Positions 50,041-63,600 of a stretch of 64,000 bases of DNA are shown here, piece after piece. How positions within the stretch are numbered: position 1 is the first letter of the stretch; every line of letters starts with the position of its first letter. Location of the stretch: positions 71,105,118-71,169,117 of the forward strand of contig CP092881.1 of assembly GCA_030710605.1 (NCBI GenBank). Reading direction: 5' to 3'. Under the pieces are notes generated by a model, which was given only the letters and a program-made list of their open reading frames with translations, was not told the DNA's origin and did not search any database. This DNA is from Cordylochernes scorpioides. Its lineage: Eukaryota; Arthropoda; Arachnida; Pseudoscorpiones; Chernetidae. The translations under genes were made by a program, and so were the position numbers.

Positions 50041-50243
50041 TCTTCTTCTTTCTTATCTCCACTCAATCACACTAAGGTATCAAGTTTGTAAAGCTTTAGA
50101 TTTTTGATGGTGTCTGCCGGGGAAGAGTAGAGCTCATCAATGGCTGAGTCAATACAGTCAATAATATGTCTTGGGGTTGAAGGCTGAGAATTGCACTTAG
50201 TACATAGTGGGAAAACCCTGCAACCATTCTGGAAAGCCATTGT
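50041..50243 (-). pseudogene. LINE fragment: C-terminal zinc motif of a non-LTR RT polyprotein
   Basis: On the minus strand the frame reads CTKCNSQPSTPRHIIDC, then ELYSSPADTIK, NLKLYKLDTLV and a stop. C-x2-C-x8-H-x4-C is the cysteine-histidine motif that follows RT / RNase H regions in several arthropod-type LINE polyproteins. The N-terminal part is absent. It shares its tail with the fragments at 8532-8920 and 53541-53947. Confidence 0.65.
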
Positions 50244-50582
50244 CCACTAATGTGTAAATTATTTTATGCTACCAGCATTAAGAATGACCTAATATATACG
50301 GAATACGTTACCAATCTGACCGCTGCCACCATATTGGTAGAAAATTGTAGAATATATTTCGGAAATGTCTCTCGAACAACACACCCAGTTTGGAAATTTT
50401 CACATCAACTCCAGTTTATTCCACAGCGCGCAAATAATAGCCCATTTAAAATATATCTGCCCTTTTCTAATCTTTTTAACCATTCTTTTCTACAGTTAGC
50501 GAAGCCAAGTTTTATTGTCGTCTCGTGAAATTCAAAATAGTTTCGTTTATGTTGCCTTATTTTATGTACTTTATATTGAGTC

Positions 50583-50882
50583 TCTATGAAAAATAGACAT
50601 TTCGGCCAGTTAGAGTTTTTTTATTTTTCTCAACGTTTCAACAAAAATCTTTTGTCTTCGTCAGAAGAAGTAAATACAAATAAAGCATTTGGCAAGGCTT
50701 TGTTCTGAGGCTGTAAGGGCGTTCTCAGGTGAATTTGAATTTAGTGCAACATCTAAAGCACGAGTCAAAAACAAATATTAAACTCGTCAAAGAAAATAAA
50801 GAAATTCTAACTGGCCGAAGTGTCTATTTTTTCACAGAAATATTAATGCCGGCCAGGCAACCTCTATCTTCAGGATTTATAT
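50583..50882. mobile_element. Family A hammerhead element, near full-length copy with inverted ends
   Basis: AAATAGACATTTCGGCCAGT at the left is inverted as ACTGGCCGAAGTGTCTATTT at about 50811-50830, followed by GCCGGCCAGGCAACCTCTAT. About 120 bp of unique sequence lies between (GGCTGTAAGGGCGTTCTCAG). It has the ribozyme motif at 50628-50668 (minus). The short plus-strand frame here is a shadow. Confidence 0.75.
50628..50668 (-). ncRNA. Hammerhead ribozyme motif, family A
   Basis: On the minus strand: TCT, CTGACGA (50658-50664), AGACAAAAGATTTTTGTT stem II (one G-U), GAAACGTTGAGA. The core is complete and the cleavage triplet is GTT. The stem I strands are TCT and GAGA-like, which is weaker pairing than at 12140. 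Confidence 0.6.
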
Positions 50883-51319
50883 TAGTGTTTTTTTCCATGA
50901 TATTGCTCTAACTAGATCAGCTTTGACTTTTTTTTAAACTTTCAGATACTCCAGGGTAAATCCTGGTATAAGAAATATATTTTCCTCCATTTTATCCAGA
51001 CTTATCTATTAATTTAGCTTGATTGTCATTAAAAAAATATATATGTTTTTTAAAATTTTTAAATTGAAAATTTTTGTTAGGGTATAGTTGGTTTCTAAAA
51101 GTAGCATTAAAAAAAGTTTTTAATTCTGTTTACGGGGTGTAGGTTCATGCGCACCTACCTTTGGTGTTTCATACAGAGAGTAAGTAGAAGATTGTAATCC
51201 TTACCTGAACACAACACATTAGTCGTTAGTTTAAATAACATTGCATATTTCTATATTCATATAAATGTATATGTTTCATTTTCGGAAGGTAAAATAGAAA
51301 CTATGATTTATATATGTTA

Positions 51320-51492
51320 TAAATAAAAAGGAGATTTCTGTTGATTTTGATTATCTTGAGGATTATGCTATGGTAATGCAGTCGTGGTTAAAATCTTGAA
51401 AGTATAATTATAAAAATAGTTTTGATCAGTAATTTAATTTAACTAAAGGAATATATAAAAAACATAGTTTGATAAAAGTACTGCCTGGCTTA
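51320..51492 (+). repeat. Repeat family E, 5' part
   Basis: AGGAGATTTCTGTTGATTTT, GAGGATTATGCTATGGTAAT, GCAGTCGTGGTTAAAATC and TACTGCCTGGCTTAA, then truncated. Confidence 0.75.
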
Positions 51493-51494
51493 AA

Positions 51495-53500
51495 TTAAAG
51501 AAATCCTTTAAATTAATTGATATCGATTCGAAAATATAGTGTCATTGTAGCCAGCTATAATATTCAACCAGCACGTATCATTCACCTATCAGTAAAAATT
51601 AAGCAGCGACGCAACTTCGAATAAAACGCAAAACGAAACGACGCAATGCGAGGTATTGGTGTATATTATAGATATAAACAATTTGTTCTAATGATTTTAC
51701 ATTTTCCAATCGAGAGAAAGATCAATGTAGCAGCTGGAAAAAAATGTACTTGTTATAATATGATTATGTGTGTGTGATGTCTAGATTAATTTTTCTTTAA
51801 TTAAATAAAAAAAAAACTAAATTACTCTATGAAATGTAAATAAAAAAATAAGTAAATGTTTTGAATAGGAATAATACTATATATGTCTAGCTTGCTATAG
51901 TTTTGTATTGATAAAGAGAATAAGATAAATTGCATGTATATAAATTCATAAATAAACGTTTTTTTCTAACAAATGGTGAATGAATTTATAATTCTAAATC
52001 CTTGATAACAGCTACAATGAACTTTATAATTACTGACATAAAAGTAATATTGAAAGTGTTGGTTCAGCAGTGGTAAATCTCGCCATTAGTTTATCTAACA
52101 GATCGTAGCAACTATCATTCAGATTAAACAGTCAGTTTATTTCTCAATTTGTAATTCTACCTGTCATCATCTTACAAATTTGTATATATCTTGGCTCTCA
52201 ATGTACTTCTATATAATTGCACGCATCTCACATCACATCTTGTCTTAACGCCCGTTGAAGAACAATGTCATTTGAAAGCTAGCGAAATAAACATGTTCTA
52301 TAGAAGAAGCTCCTTTTGAGTTTATAATCTTATAATATAGTTAGTTTATGCAAATTTATTCACAGAGTGGTTGTTTTAATGAACGAAATTATTTTTTGAA
52401 AAGAGGAACTCTCATTGGACAAAGCCACTGTAAGTTATTAGACCGCTTCGAGAAGATATGGAAGGAACCACGGTTCCATAAAGCAAAGAAATAATATCGC
52501 CCTATCGCATTCATCCGGGGTTGTCGCAGCAGCCAATTTGCAAGAATTGTTGCCGCACCCTCCATATTCGCCCGAACTGGCCCTCTCTGTGATTTTTAGT
52601 TTTTCCCATAAATGAAGAAATGGTCAGTGTAAAAGTTATTTGGCTCAAAGAAGTAAACATAGCTGATACTGAAGCGTATTTTAGAGACAATTTCTATTAT
52701 AAGAGACATTGAAAAAAGGCAAAGAAGTTGGGAAAAAATGCATTTCTTCAAAAGGGAACTATGTTGGAAATTGAACAATTTTATTTTAAAAATTGCATTT
52801 TCATTCCAAACACGAGCACTTATTGAACCGCCATCGTAAATCTAAACCCACTCAAAACCTAATCCCAAGAGTAAGAAAGGCCAAAGATGATAACTGGCTA
52901 CTTTCTTAGAATTAAATAGAGGTCGAATACAGATAGATAATCATACTTCTCAATTCAAATCATTAATATTTTATGCCTAAATGAGATTTTAATCATACAT
53001 TGAATGAAGATACAAACGCTAGGAGTGGGGAAGTTACCCAAGTGCACGTGGGTGTGTGCTAGTGGCAGAAAACGGCGTTAGTGGCCACCATACTGGATAC
53101 CGATTTTCAAATGCTTATACTGTAAGTGACAGATTATCTGCTTTCACACACGTGTATTGGTGTCATTGAAGCAATGTATCATTTTATAAATCTCTCTCTC
53201 TGTTTGACTAAGTGCCAATAAAGTTGAGATAATTGTCAAATTGCCTCTCTCTGTTTGAAAGATAATTTGAAATATTTTATTGACACGTTATTCAATTATT
53301 TGTTAGTAAATCTGTTTGAGCAGTCCCCTGTCTCTATAACTCAGCCTCAGGTTCAAACTTCCCCCTAGCAGAGTCATAGTTCGTGACGTGCCCTAGGGTA
53401 AAACACCTGGCACTCGCGCCTGCGTGGACAGATTGATCCTTTGGCAATTGGAACATTTCAGCCGTATGACACACCACTGATAACATTACACCCTTAGTGA
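51495..53500. other. Spacer; one family C motif
   Basis: At 52248-52290 AACGCCCGTTGAAGAACAAT followed by TTTGAAAGCTAGCGAAATAA is a decayed family C motif. No gene is recognised. Confidence 0.45.
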
Positions 53501-53540
53501 CATCACATAGTTGCACTCAAATAACACACGAACTCCGCCT

Positions 53541-53947
53541 TTGCCGGTCCCAGGCCCGGATGAAAAAGGAGGAGGGGGAGCAGTAACAAGCTCACTAAAA
53601 AACCTGGGCTCAGCTGGCCCGGCTGATAGTACCCTGTAGGGGATCCTGATCCAGGGATACAGGACGAGCAGAGTCTGTACTCCATGTTAGGAGCGGCTGC
53701 ACATGGCGTCTGTTCCTCACGTCAGAGGCGGCCATTTCTTTTGGAGCTAAGTCGGCCTGCCACTAAGTAGTGCTCCCAGTCTTAATGACATAGGCAGACG
53801 CATTTTACTTCAAACAATCATGATGGTTGTCAATGTATTGACTCATATGATTAGCTCTACTCTTCCCCGGCAGACACCATCAAATTTCTCGAGCTTTACA
53901 AGCTTAATACCTTAATAGTTAGAGGAGATAAGAAAGAAGAAGAAGAA
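53541..53947 (+). mobile_element. LINE 3'-terminal fragment, copy 3
   Basis: Matches 8532-8920 (opposite strand). Shared blocks are GCCTTTGCCGGTCCCAGGCC, CCATGTTAGGAGCGGCTGCA and TTCTTTTGGAGCTAAGTCGG, and the coding tail TCCCCGGCAGACACCATCAA is shared with the 50 kb copy. An in-frame TAG replaces a codon within the tail. Confidence 0.62.
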
Positions 53948-53949
53948 CT

Positions 53950-54690
53950 AACACATGAATTACAATTCTGTCTTTTCTTTCTCGAAGACATTATATTCTA
54001 AATAAACACAAAAATGGCTGAAACTATCTGAATATCAGAAATGTGGATGATAAGTACATAGGATCATGGTATGTGATAACCTCCGTCGTTAGAAACGATA
54101 CGATAAGAAAGGCAATAAAAGCTTCCAGTTAGAGAAGCGGCCGGTGAACTCCCCGTAGTTAGTTAGCTAGATAGTTGTGTTTGATTTTCCTGCATGCAAT
54201 CTCCTTTATAAAGTTTCTTTAATAAGTTGGAGCATGTTTGGCTTGGAGAACAAACAATCAACTTGGAGACAATTTTGTCAGTGGCCTTGCTGACAACGGC
54301 CTCAACAATACAGTCTTTGTTCCTTTTTTATTGTTATACTTATTTTTTTATCACTTAGTCTGCAATTGTTATAACGTGTACGCAAGCCAAATACTTGTGT
54401 CATTTGGATCTTATTCTCTCCAGACTATGAAATAGATATATTTCTGAGAACTATTGGTTCTCTAAATATTTTTCCTCTATATCAGACGAAATGACAATTC
54501 ATTTTAAGGTGCCAATCTGTCATCTATACGAATAAATATTACCTAACGTCTGTTTAATTCAATTCCTGAGTCCAAATACCATTTCTTGATTCATTTATAA
54601 TGATATGAGTCAACAGCCTGAAACGCGTACGTGGTTTGCTTTTTGTGATTAATAAAGAAATAATATTTGGTCAAATTAAAGTTTATTTTA
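53950..54690. other. Spacer with a decayed family B hammerhead
   Basis: 54600-54640 reads TGATATGAGTCAACAGCCTG, AAACGCGTACGTGG: the 3' half of the family B ribozyme is kept, while CTGATGA and stem II are mutated. No gene is recognised. Confidence 0.45.
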
Positions 54691-54698
54691 ATTATTAA

Positions 54699-54979
54699 CC
54701 CTTTTACAAGTGGTACAAGCCAAGATAATCTTGGTGGGTAGAAGTTGGCGACTGCTTTTACTGTAAGTACACCACATGTCTACACATGTGAAAAGCAGTT
54801 CGACTTTGCACTTACAAATGATGCCAGAGCGCTGTTTGGTTACTCGCACTCGTTTGTGAGGTTGATTTTACAAGAATCGGTGGCCATTAAACCATTGAAA
54901 CATTGAAACAATGCGGGATTCTATCCCGGGTCGTAGCAGTCGAAACCCCATGGTTTAGACAATCCTTTCATCGACCCCC
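54699..54979 (-). mobile_element. tRNA-derived SINE, copy 4
   Basis: CCACATGTCTACACATGTG, GCCAGAGCGCTGTTTGG and the B-box region AATGCGGGATTCTATCCCGG, ending ATCGACCCCC. It is more diverged than copies 1 and 3; part of the middle is replaced by a short duplication (CATTGAAACATTGAAAC). Confidence 0.75.
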
Positions 54980-54984
54980 AAAAT

Positions 54985-57680
54985 AAAAGTTTTGTTATAT
55001 ATATTGCAATCAATTCTATCCAAAATACGATTTGTGTCTGAAATAGTCAAAAAGGTATTTTATAAAATCCCGAACACTGTCAAGTTGAAGAACAGGAAGT
55101 TTCCCACACAGCAGAACTTGGGTGCGGCCATCATCAAGAAAGAATCGATGACAGTATCTCATGAATTAGGGAAATAACAAAGTCCATTTCCTAACTAGGC
55201 CGGTCTAAATGAAAATATATTAACAGCGGAGTTTATCAGCGGACTGTTTGCTTCCGCCGGATCATTTCCGCCACACGCCAGATGGACCTCTTCACGCGAC
55301 TTCGCCATTGGCCGCGTGATGGATACCTGGCATGTAGGTATATAGAAAGACAACTTTCTCCATCATACAATACAACTGTCAGAATTTTTTATATCAATAT
55401 CACCAAAATAAATGCGTTGATAAGGCACAATTTGGATTGTATATTTTAAACACAAGGTAATAAGACCAAATACAAATAAATAACCTTAGTCTTATTACCT
55501 TATATTTAAAATCAATGCAATTTTCATCCTTTGAAACCAAGATTGAATTTTGTTTAAGACCTCTAGGCTAATGTCTCAGCAAAACGCCAGATAATGATTC
55601 AAAGCAGCTTCAGAATGCATATCTTTGATCCAGTAATCTTTTTCTTAATGTTTGGAAATGAATAAAAAGTGTGTCACGGGCTGAAGAATTCAGGGCTACT
55701 TAAACATAGCGGATGCCTAACCAAATGAATTGGATTTCCTTTCAAAATATCCATTGTTTACTAGCTTAGTGTGCTGTATTACCACAGTGAATACGAACGC
55801 CTTGAGTTCCAGTATTTGGTAGATTTTCTCTCAGATTTTTTATTATATATTTCTGGTAAAAATAAAAAACTGTATGTACTTCTTGGCTGTGTGGTAGTGT
55901 GACCATTACTCTTTTACCAACATTTCTTAGACAGCTTTACATTTTGTTGGCAGTTCTACACATTAAAAAATTTAGAGAAAGTGAAGATTTCAATTTAGTT
56001 TGTAGTTGAAACTAATGAAAATGGTTTACTTCCTTAATTACATTATAGGAACAGAGTTTATTGGCATCAAGTCATTTTCTTTTGGTTCTTCGGTGAATTA
56101 TAGGGCACTCATCAGCTGCAAGTATTCTAATTTCCTATTTTTCATGCAATCTTTTAAATAACACTGTAGATATCAAATTAGACTATATGGAATATATTAT
56201 ATCCCAAAATACTCATTACCTTTTTCGCCATTTTCATTTCAAGATGCTGTTACATTTGTAATATTCAAAATTGACTTCAACACAATAAATGTTCCAAACG
56301 ATCTAAATGGGTTCAAAGGGCTATGAAATGGTACCGGTTGCTACAGAGCTCAACGAAATACTTATAAAAAATATCCAAAGTACTTTTTAAAATATAAAAT
56401 AAAATTATTATATATGTTTATAAATATATAACTAAAATACAATAAAAATTGTCCTAAAAATTGATAATGAATTCATAATTATAAAGTAATTAATAACAAA
56501 ATTAATATTAAAAAAAGATATGATATCTTAAAATATCAGTATTTACAAAAACAAGGTTTTGAAAAATACCAATATTTCTGGAATAATTCTTCAAATAGAT
56601 ATTTGAACAACAAATTAATTGATTTAAAATATGTTTATCTGAGCTCAACAACATAGAATATTCTCGGATAGGAAAATATTGGAAAATTTTGCTTCCAGAG
56701 AAATTGTAAATTGAGTTAAGAATGTAGGTGAAGGATAGGAGTTTCCCCACACCGGAGGTTGCCTGACTTGATAAGGAGTGAGTGTCAGCGGATATTTGAA
56801 TCACTGCTGACTAACACCTCTTAGGTTGGTGTCAGTGATGATCAGAATGTATTCTTCAACCCTTATTGCCACTGGTGTCATTATCATCAAACATGTTCCG
56901 AACATGAACTCCCCAAATGACAGGGATCTGTCTAGATTCAAGGCGGCTTTAAGCTCCTTATCCGGACGTGCCCTCTGAGAGGGCTACGTCGATTGTAAAT
57001 ATCTCTCTTCATTCCTACCATTATTATTACCTTATAACTCTCTTTGAGTGTAAAGATTGACGAGATGTTAATAAAGTTGTTTAATTGTCAATTGTCACTG
57101 GTGTCAGAAGTGGGATTTTGGTGGAGATGCTGGGTAAATTAGGGAAGACCAATTTCGGGATGAGACAACAATTTATTTCAGGTAAGGACAAACTATGAAT
57201 GGTAAACAAAAGATAAGCCACGAGGGAAATTTACAGAGTAGCAAAATATAAACATGAAAATGAACACTCTGTTAATCAAAATAATAAATACTTTGTTACA
57301 ATATATTTCTGACCTACAAAATCGACTAGGCTTTTCTAGATAAAATGATAATTATAGTGTTGTGTTCAATCATACTTTTAAGTCACGTCTCATCTCAAGT
57401 TAAACTTTTACTGAACATTGCATTTTGCATTAAAGTTTGGAATATATATAGTTTCACCTTTTTTAGGATAAAAGAGAAAGGCTCGTCTCTAAAAATGCAC
57501 CAGTGAACAATCTTCTCACAACAAGAGTGATATTCACATCTCATATGTTCTCTCAACCATTCCTTTCTCAGAATTTTCTTCCATTTATTATTCAACTATC
57601 AGCCCAAAATATCCTATAAACATGTTCAATTAATGATATATTCAAATACAATGATATATAATACATGACAAAGATTTATA
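54985..57680. other. Spacer; LTR-like end at 57182-57300
   Basis: 57182-57300 matches the last ~120 bp of the LTR at 33540-33957 (GAGGGAAATTTACAGAGTAG, AATAATAAATACTTTGTTAC) and is followed by ATAT. Just upstream, ACTGGTGTCAGAAGTGGGAT (57103) looks like the LTR/PBS junction of some other retroelement. The 98-codon minus-strand frame at 56508-56804 has no motif. Confidence 0.45.
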
Positions 57681-57689
57681 CATTCTCTA

Positions 57690-60600
57690 ACCTTGCTATA
57701 TTTCTCTAAAGTCTTGTTATATGGGGGGAATCCATATATTTTTCTCTAAACTTGTTATATCGGGACCCATACATTTCTTTAAACTTTCTATATCGAATTA
57801 TGCATTTCTCTAAACTTGGTATATCGACGCCCATACATTTCAAAAAACCTGTTATATTCTAACCCAAACATTTCAATACAATTGTTATATAGGGACCATA
57901 TATTTCACTAGACTTATGTATTAAATAGAAACCCATACATTTATCTCTCTAAACTTCTTATATATCTCTAAACCTATTATATTGGTACCCATACATTTAT
58001 ATCTCTAAACTTCTTATATTTCTCTAAACCTATTATATTGGTACCCATACATTTATCTCTCTAAACTTCTTATATATCTCTAAACCTATTATATTGGTAC
58101 CCATACATTTATATATCTCTCTAAACTTCTTATATTTTTCTAAACCTATTATATTGGTACCCATACATTTATATCTCTCTAAACTTCTTATATTTCTCTA
58201 AACCTATTATATTGGTACCCATACATTTATATATCTCTCTAAACTTCTTATATTTTTCTAAACCTATTATATTGGTACCCATACATTTATCTCTCTAAAA
58301 TTCTTATATTTCTCTAAACCTATTATATTGGTACCCATACATTTATCTCTCTAAACTTCTTATATTTCTCTAAACCTATTATATTGGTACCCATACATTT
58401 ATCTCTCTAAACTTTTATATTTTCTAAACCTATTATATTGGTACCCATACATTTCTCTCTCTAAACTTCTTATATTTCTCTAAACCTATTATATTGGTAC
58501 CCATACATTTATCTCTCTAAACTTCTTATATTTCTCTAAACCTATTATATTGGTACCCATACATTTCTCTCTCTAAACTTCTTATATTTTCTAAACCTAT
58601 TATATTGGTACCCATACATTTCTCTCTCTAAACTTCTTATATTTCTCTAAACCTATTAGATTGGTACCCATACATTTATCTCTCTAAACTTCTTATATTT
58701 CTCTAAACCTATTATATTGGTACCCATACATTTCTCTCTCTAAACTTCTTATATTTCTCTAAACCTATTATATTGGTACCCATACATTTATCTCTCTAAA
58801 CTTCTTATATTTCTCTAAACCTATTATATTGGTACCCATACATTTATTTCTCTAAAATTCTTATATTTCTCTAAACCTATTATATTGGTACCCATACATT
58901 TCTCTCTCTAAACTTCTTATATTTCTCTAAACCTATTATATTGGTACCCATACATTTATCTCTCTAAACTTCTTATATTTCTCTAAACCTATTATATTGG
59001 TACCCATACATTTATCTCTCTAAACTTCTTATATTTCTCTAAACCTATTATATTGGTACCCATACATTTCTCTCTCTAAACTTCTTATATTTCTCTAAAC
59101 CTATTATATTGGTACCCATACATTTATCTCTCTAAAATTCTTATATTTCTCTAAACCTATTATATTGGTACCCATACATTTCTCTCTCTAAACTTCTTAT
59201 ATTTCTCTAAACCTATTATATTGGTACCCATACATTTCTCTCTCTAAACTTCTTATATTTCTCTAAACCTATTATATTGGTACCCATACATTTATCTCTC
59301 TAAACTTCTTATATTTCTCTAAACCTATTATATTGGTACCCATACATTTATCTCTCTAAACTTCTTATATTTCTCTAAACCTATTATATTGGTACCCATA
59401 CATTTCTCTCTCTAAACTTCTTATATTTCTCTAAACCTATTATATTGGTACCCATACATTTATCTCTCTAAACTTCTTATATTTCTCTAAACCTATTATA
59501 TTGGTACCCATACATTTCTCTCTCTAAACTTCTTATATTTCTCTAAACCTATTATATTGGTACCCATACATTTATCTCTCTAAACTTCTTATATTTCTCT
59601 ATACCTATTATATTGGTACCCATACATTTCTCTCTCTAAACTTCTTATATTTCTCTAAACCTATTATATTGGTACCCATACATTATCCTCTCTAACCTTC
59701 TTATATTTCTCTAAACCTATTATATTGGTACCCATACATTTCTCTCTCTAAACTTCTTATATTTCTCTAAACCTATTATATTGGTACCCATACATTTCTC
59801 TCTCTAAACTTCTTATATTTCTCTAGACTTATATATTAAATCGGAACCCATACATTTATCTCTCTAAACTTCTTATATTTCTCTAAACCTATTATATTGG
59901 TACCCATACATTTATCTCTCTAAACTTCTTATATTTCTCTAAACCTATTATATTGGTACCCATACATTTATCTCTCTAAACTTCTTATATTTCTCTAAAC
60001 CTATTATATTGGTACCCATACATTTCTCTCTCTAAACTTCTTATATTTCTCTAAACCTATTATATTGGTACCCATACATTTATCTCTCTAAAATTCTTAT
60101 ATTTCTCTAAACCTATTATATTGGTACCCATACATTTCTCTCTCTAAACTTCTTATATTTCTCTAAACCTATTATATTGGTACCCATACATTTCTCTCTC
60201 TAAACTCTTATATTTCTCTAAACCTATTATATTGGTACCCATACATTTATCTCTCTAAACTTCTTATATTTCTCTAAACCTATTATATTGGTACCCATAC
60301 ATTTATCTCTCTAAACTTCTTATATTTCTCTAAACCTATTATATTGGTACCCATACATTTCTCTCTCTAAACTTCTTATATTCTCTAAACCTATTATATT
60401 GGTACCCATACATTTCTCTCTCTAAACTTCTTATATTTCTCTAAACCTATTATATTGGTACCCATACATTTCTCTCTCTAAACTTCTTATATTTCTCTAA
60501 ACCTATTATATTGGTACCCATACATTTATCTCTCTAAACTTCTTATATTTCTCTAAACCTATTATATTGGTACCCATACATTTCTCTCTCTAAACTTCTT

Positions 60601-63600
60601 ATATTTCTCTAAACCTATTATATTGGTACCCATACATTTATCTCTCTAAACTTCTTATATTTCTCTAAACCTATTATATTGGTACCCATACATTTCTCTC
60701 TCTAAACTTCTTATATTTCTCTAAACCTATTATATTGGTACCCATACATTTATCTCTCTAAACTTCTTATATTTCTCTAAACCTATTATATTGGTACCCA
60801 TACATTTCTCTCTCTAAACTTCTTATATTTCTCTAAACCTATTATATTGGTACCCATACATTTCTCTCTCTAAACTTCTTATATTTCTCTAAACCTATTA
60901 TAATTGGTACCCATACATTTCTCTCTCTAAACTTCTTATATTTCTCTAAACCTATTATATTGGTACCCCAAACATTTCTCTCTCTAAACTTCTTATATTC
61001 TCTAAACCTATATATTATTGGTACCCATACATTTATCTCTCTAAACTTCTTATATTTCTCTAAACAATTATATTGGTACCCATACATTTCTCTCTCTAAA
61101 CTTCTTATATTTCTCTAAACCTATTATATTGGTACCCATACATTTATCTCTCTAAACTTCTTATATTTCTCTAAACCTATTATATTGGTACCCATACATT
61201 TCTCTCTCTAAACTTCTTATATTTCTCTAAACCTATTATATTGGTACCCATACATTTATCTCTCTAAACTTCTTATATTTCTCTATACCTATTATATTGG
61301 TACCATACATTTCTCTCTCTAAACTTCTTATATTTCTCTAAACCTATTATATTGGTACCCATACATTTATCTCTCTAAACTTCTTATATTCTCTAAACCT
61401 ATTATATTGGTACCCATACATTTCTCTCTCTAAACTTCTTATATTTCTCTAAACCTATTATATTGGTACCCATACATTTATCTCTCTAAACTTCTTATAT
61501 TTCTCTATACCTATTATATTGGTACCCATACAGTTCTCTCTCTAAACTTCTTATATTTCTCTAAACCTATTATATTGGTACCCATACATTTATCTCTCTA
61601 AACTTCTTATATTTCTCTTAACCTATTATATTGGTACCCATACATTTTCTCTCTCTAAACTTCTTATATTTCTCTAACCTATTATATTGGTACCCATACA
61701 TTTCTCTCTCTAAACTTCTTATATTTCTCTAGTCTCTATACCTATTATATTGGTACCCATACATTATCTCTCTAATCTTCTTATATTTCTCTAAACCTAT
61801 TATATTGGGTACCCATACATTTCTCTCTCTAAACTTCTTATATTTCTCTAAACCTATTATATTGGTACCCATACATTTCTCTTCTAAACTTCTTATATTT
61901 CTCTAAACCTATTATATTGGTACCCATACATTTATCTCTCTAACTTCTTATATTTCTCTAAACCTATTATATTGGTACCCATACATTTATCTCTCTAAAC
62001 TTCTTATATTTCTCTAAACCTATTATATTGGTACCCATACATTTCTCTCTCTAAACTTCTTATATTTCTCTAAACCTATTATATTGGTACCCATACATTT
62101 ATCTCTCTAAACTTCTTATATTTCTCTAAACCTATTATATTGGTACCCATACATTTCTCTCTCTAAACTTCTTATATTTCTCTAAACCTATTATATTGGT
62201 ACCCATACATTTATCTCTCTAAACTTCTTATATTTCTCTATACCTATTATATTGGTACCCATACATTTCTCTCTCTAAACTTCTTATATTCTCTAAACCT
62301 ATTATATTGGTACCCATACATTTATCTCTCTAAACTTCTTATATTTCTCTAAACCTATTATATTGGTACCCATACATTTCTCTCTCTAAACTTCTTATAT
62401 TTCTCTAAACCTATTATATTGGTACCCATACATTTCTCTCTCTAAACTTCTTATATTTCTCTAGACTTATATTAAATCGGAACCCATACATTATCTCTCT
62501 AAACTTCTTATATTTCTCTAAACCTATTATATTGGTACCCATACATTTATCTCTCTAAACTTCTTATATTTCTCTAAACCTATTATATTGGTACCCATAC
62601 ATTTCTCTCTCTAAACTTCTTATATTTCTCTAAACCTATTATATTGGTACCCATACATTTATCTCTCTAAATTCTTATATTTCTCTAAACCTATTATATG
62701 GTACCCATACATTTCTCTCTCTAAACTTCTTATATTTCTCTAAACCTATTATATTGGTACCCATACATTTCTCTCTCTAAACTTCTTATATTTCTCTAAA
62801 CCTATTATATTGGTACCCATACATTTATCTCTCTAAACTTCTTATATTTCTCTAAACCTATTATATTGGTACCCATACATTTATCTCTCTAAACTTCTTA
62901 TATTTCTCTAAACCTATTATATTGGTACCCATACATTTCTCTCTCTAAACTTCTTATATTTCTCTAAACCTATTATATTGGTACCCATACATTTATCTCT
63001 CTAAACTTCTTATATTTCTCTAAACCTATTATATTGGTACCCATACATTTCTCTCTCTAAACTTCTTTATTTCTCTAAACCTATTATATTGGTACCCATA
63101 CATTTATCTCTCTAAACTTTTATATTTCTCTATACCTATTATATTGGTACCCATACATTTCTCTCTCTAAACTTCTTATATTTCTCTAAACCTATTATAT
63201 TGGTACCCATACATTTATCTCTCTAAACTTCTATATATTTCTCTAAACTATTATATTGGTACCCATACATTTCTCTCTCTAAACTTCTTATATTTCTCTA
63301 AACCTATTATATTGGTACCCATACATTTATCTCTCTAAACTTCTTATATTTCTCTAAACCTATTATATTGGTACCCATACATTTCTCTCTCTAAACTTCT
63401 TATATTTCTCTAAACCTATTATATTGGTACCCATACATTTATCTCTCTAACCTTCTTATATTTCTCTAAACCTATTATATTGGTACCCATACATTTCTCT
63501 CTCAAACTTCTTATATTTCTCTAAACCTATTATATTGGTACCCATACATTTCTCTCTCTAAACTTCTTATATTTCTCTAGACTTATATATTAAATCGGAA

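Noticed and set aside
56508-56804. 98-codon minus-strand frame
   Set aside because: No motif, low-complexity AT-rich DNA, no homologous copy in the window.
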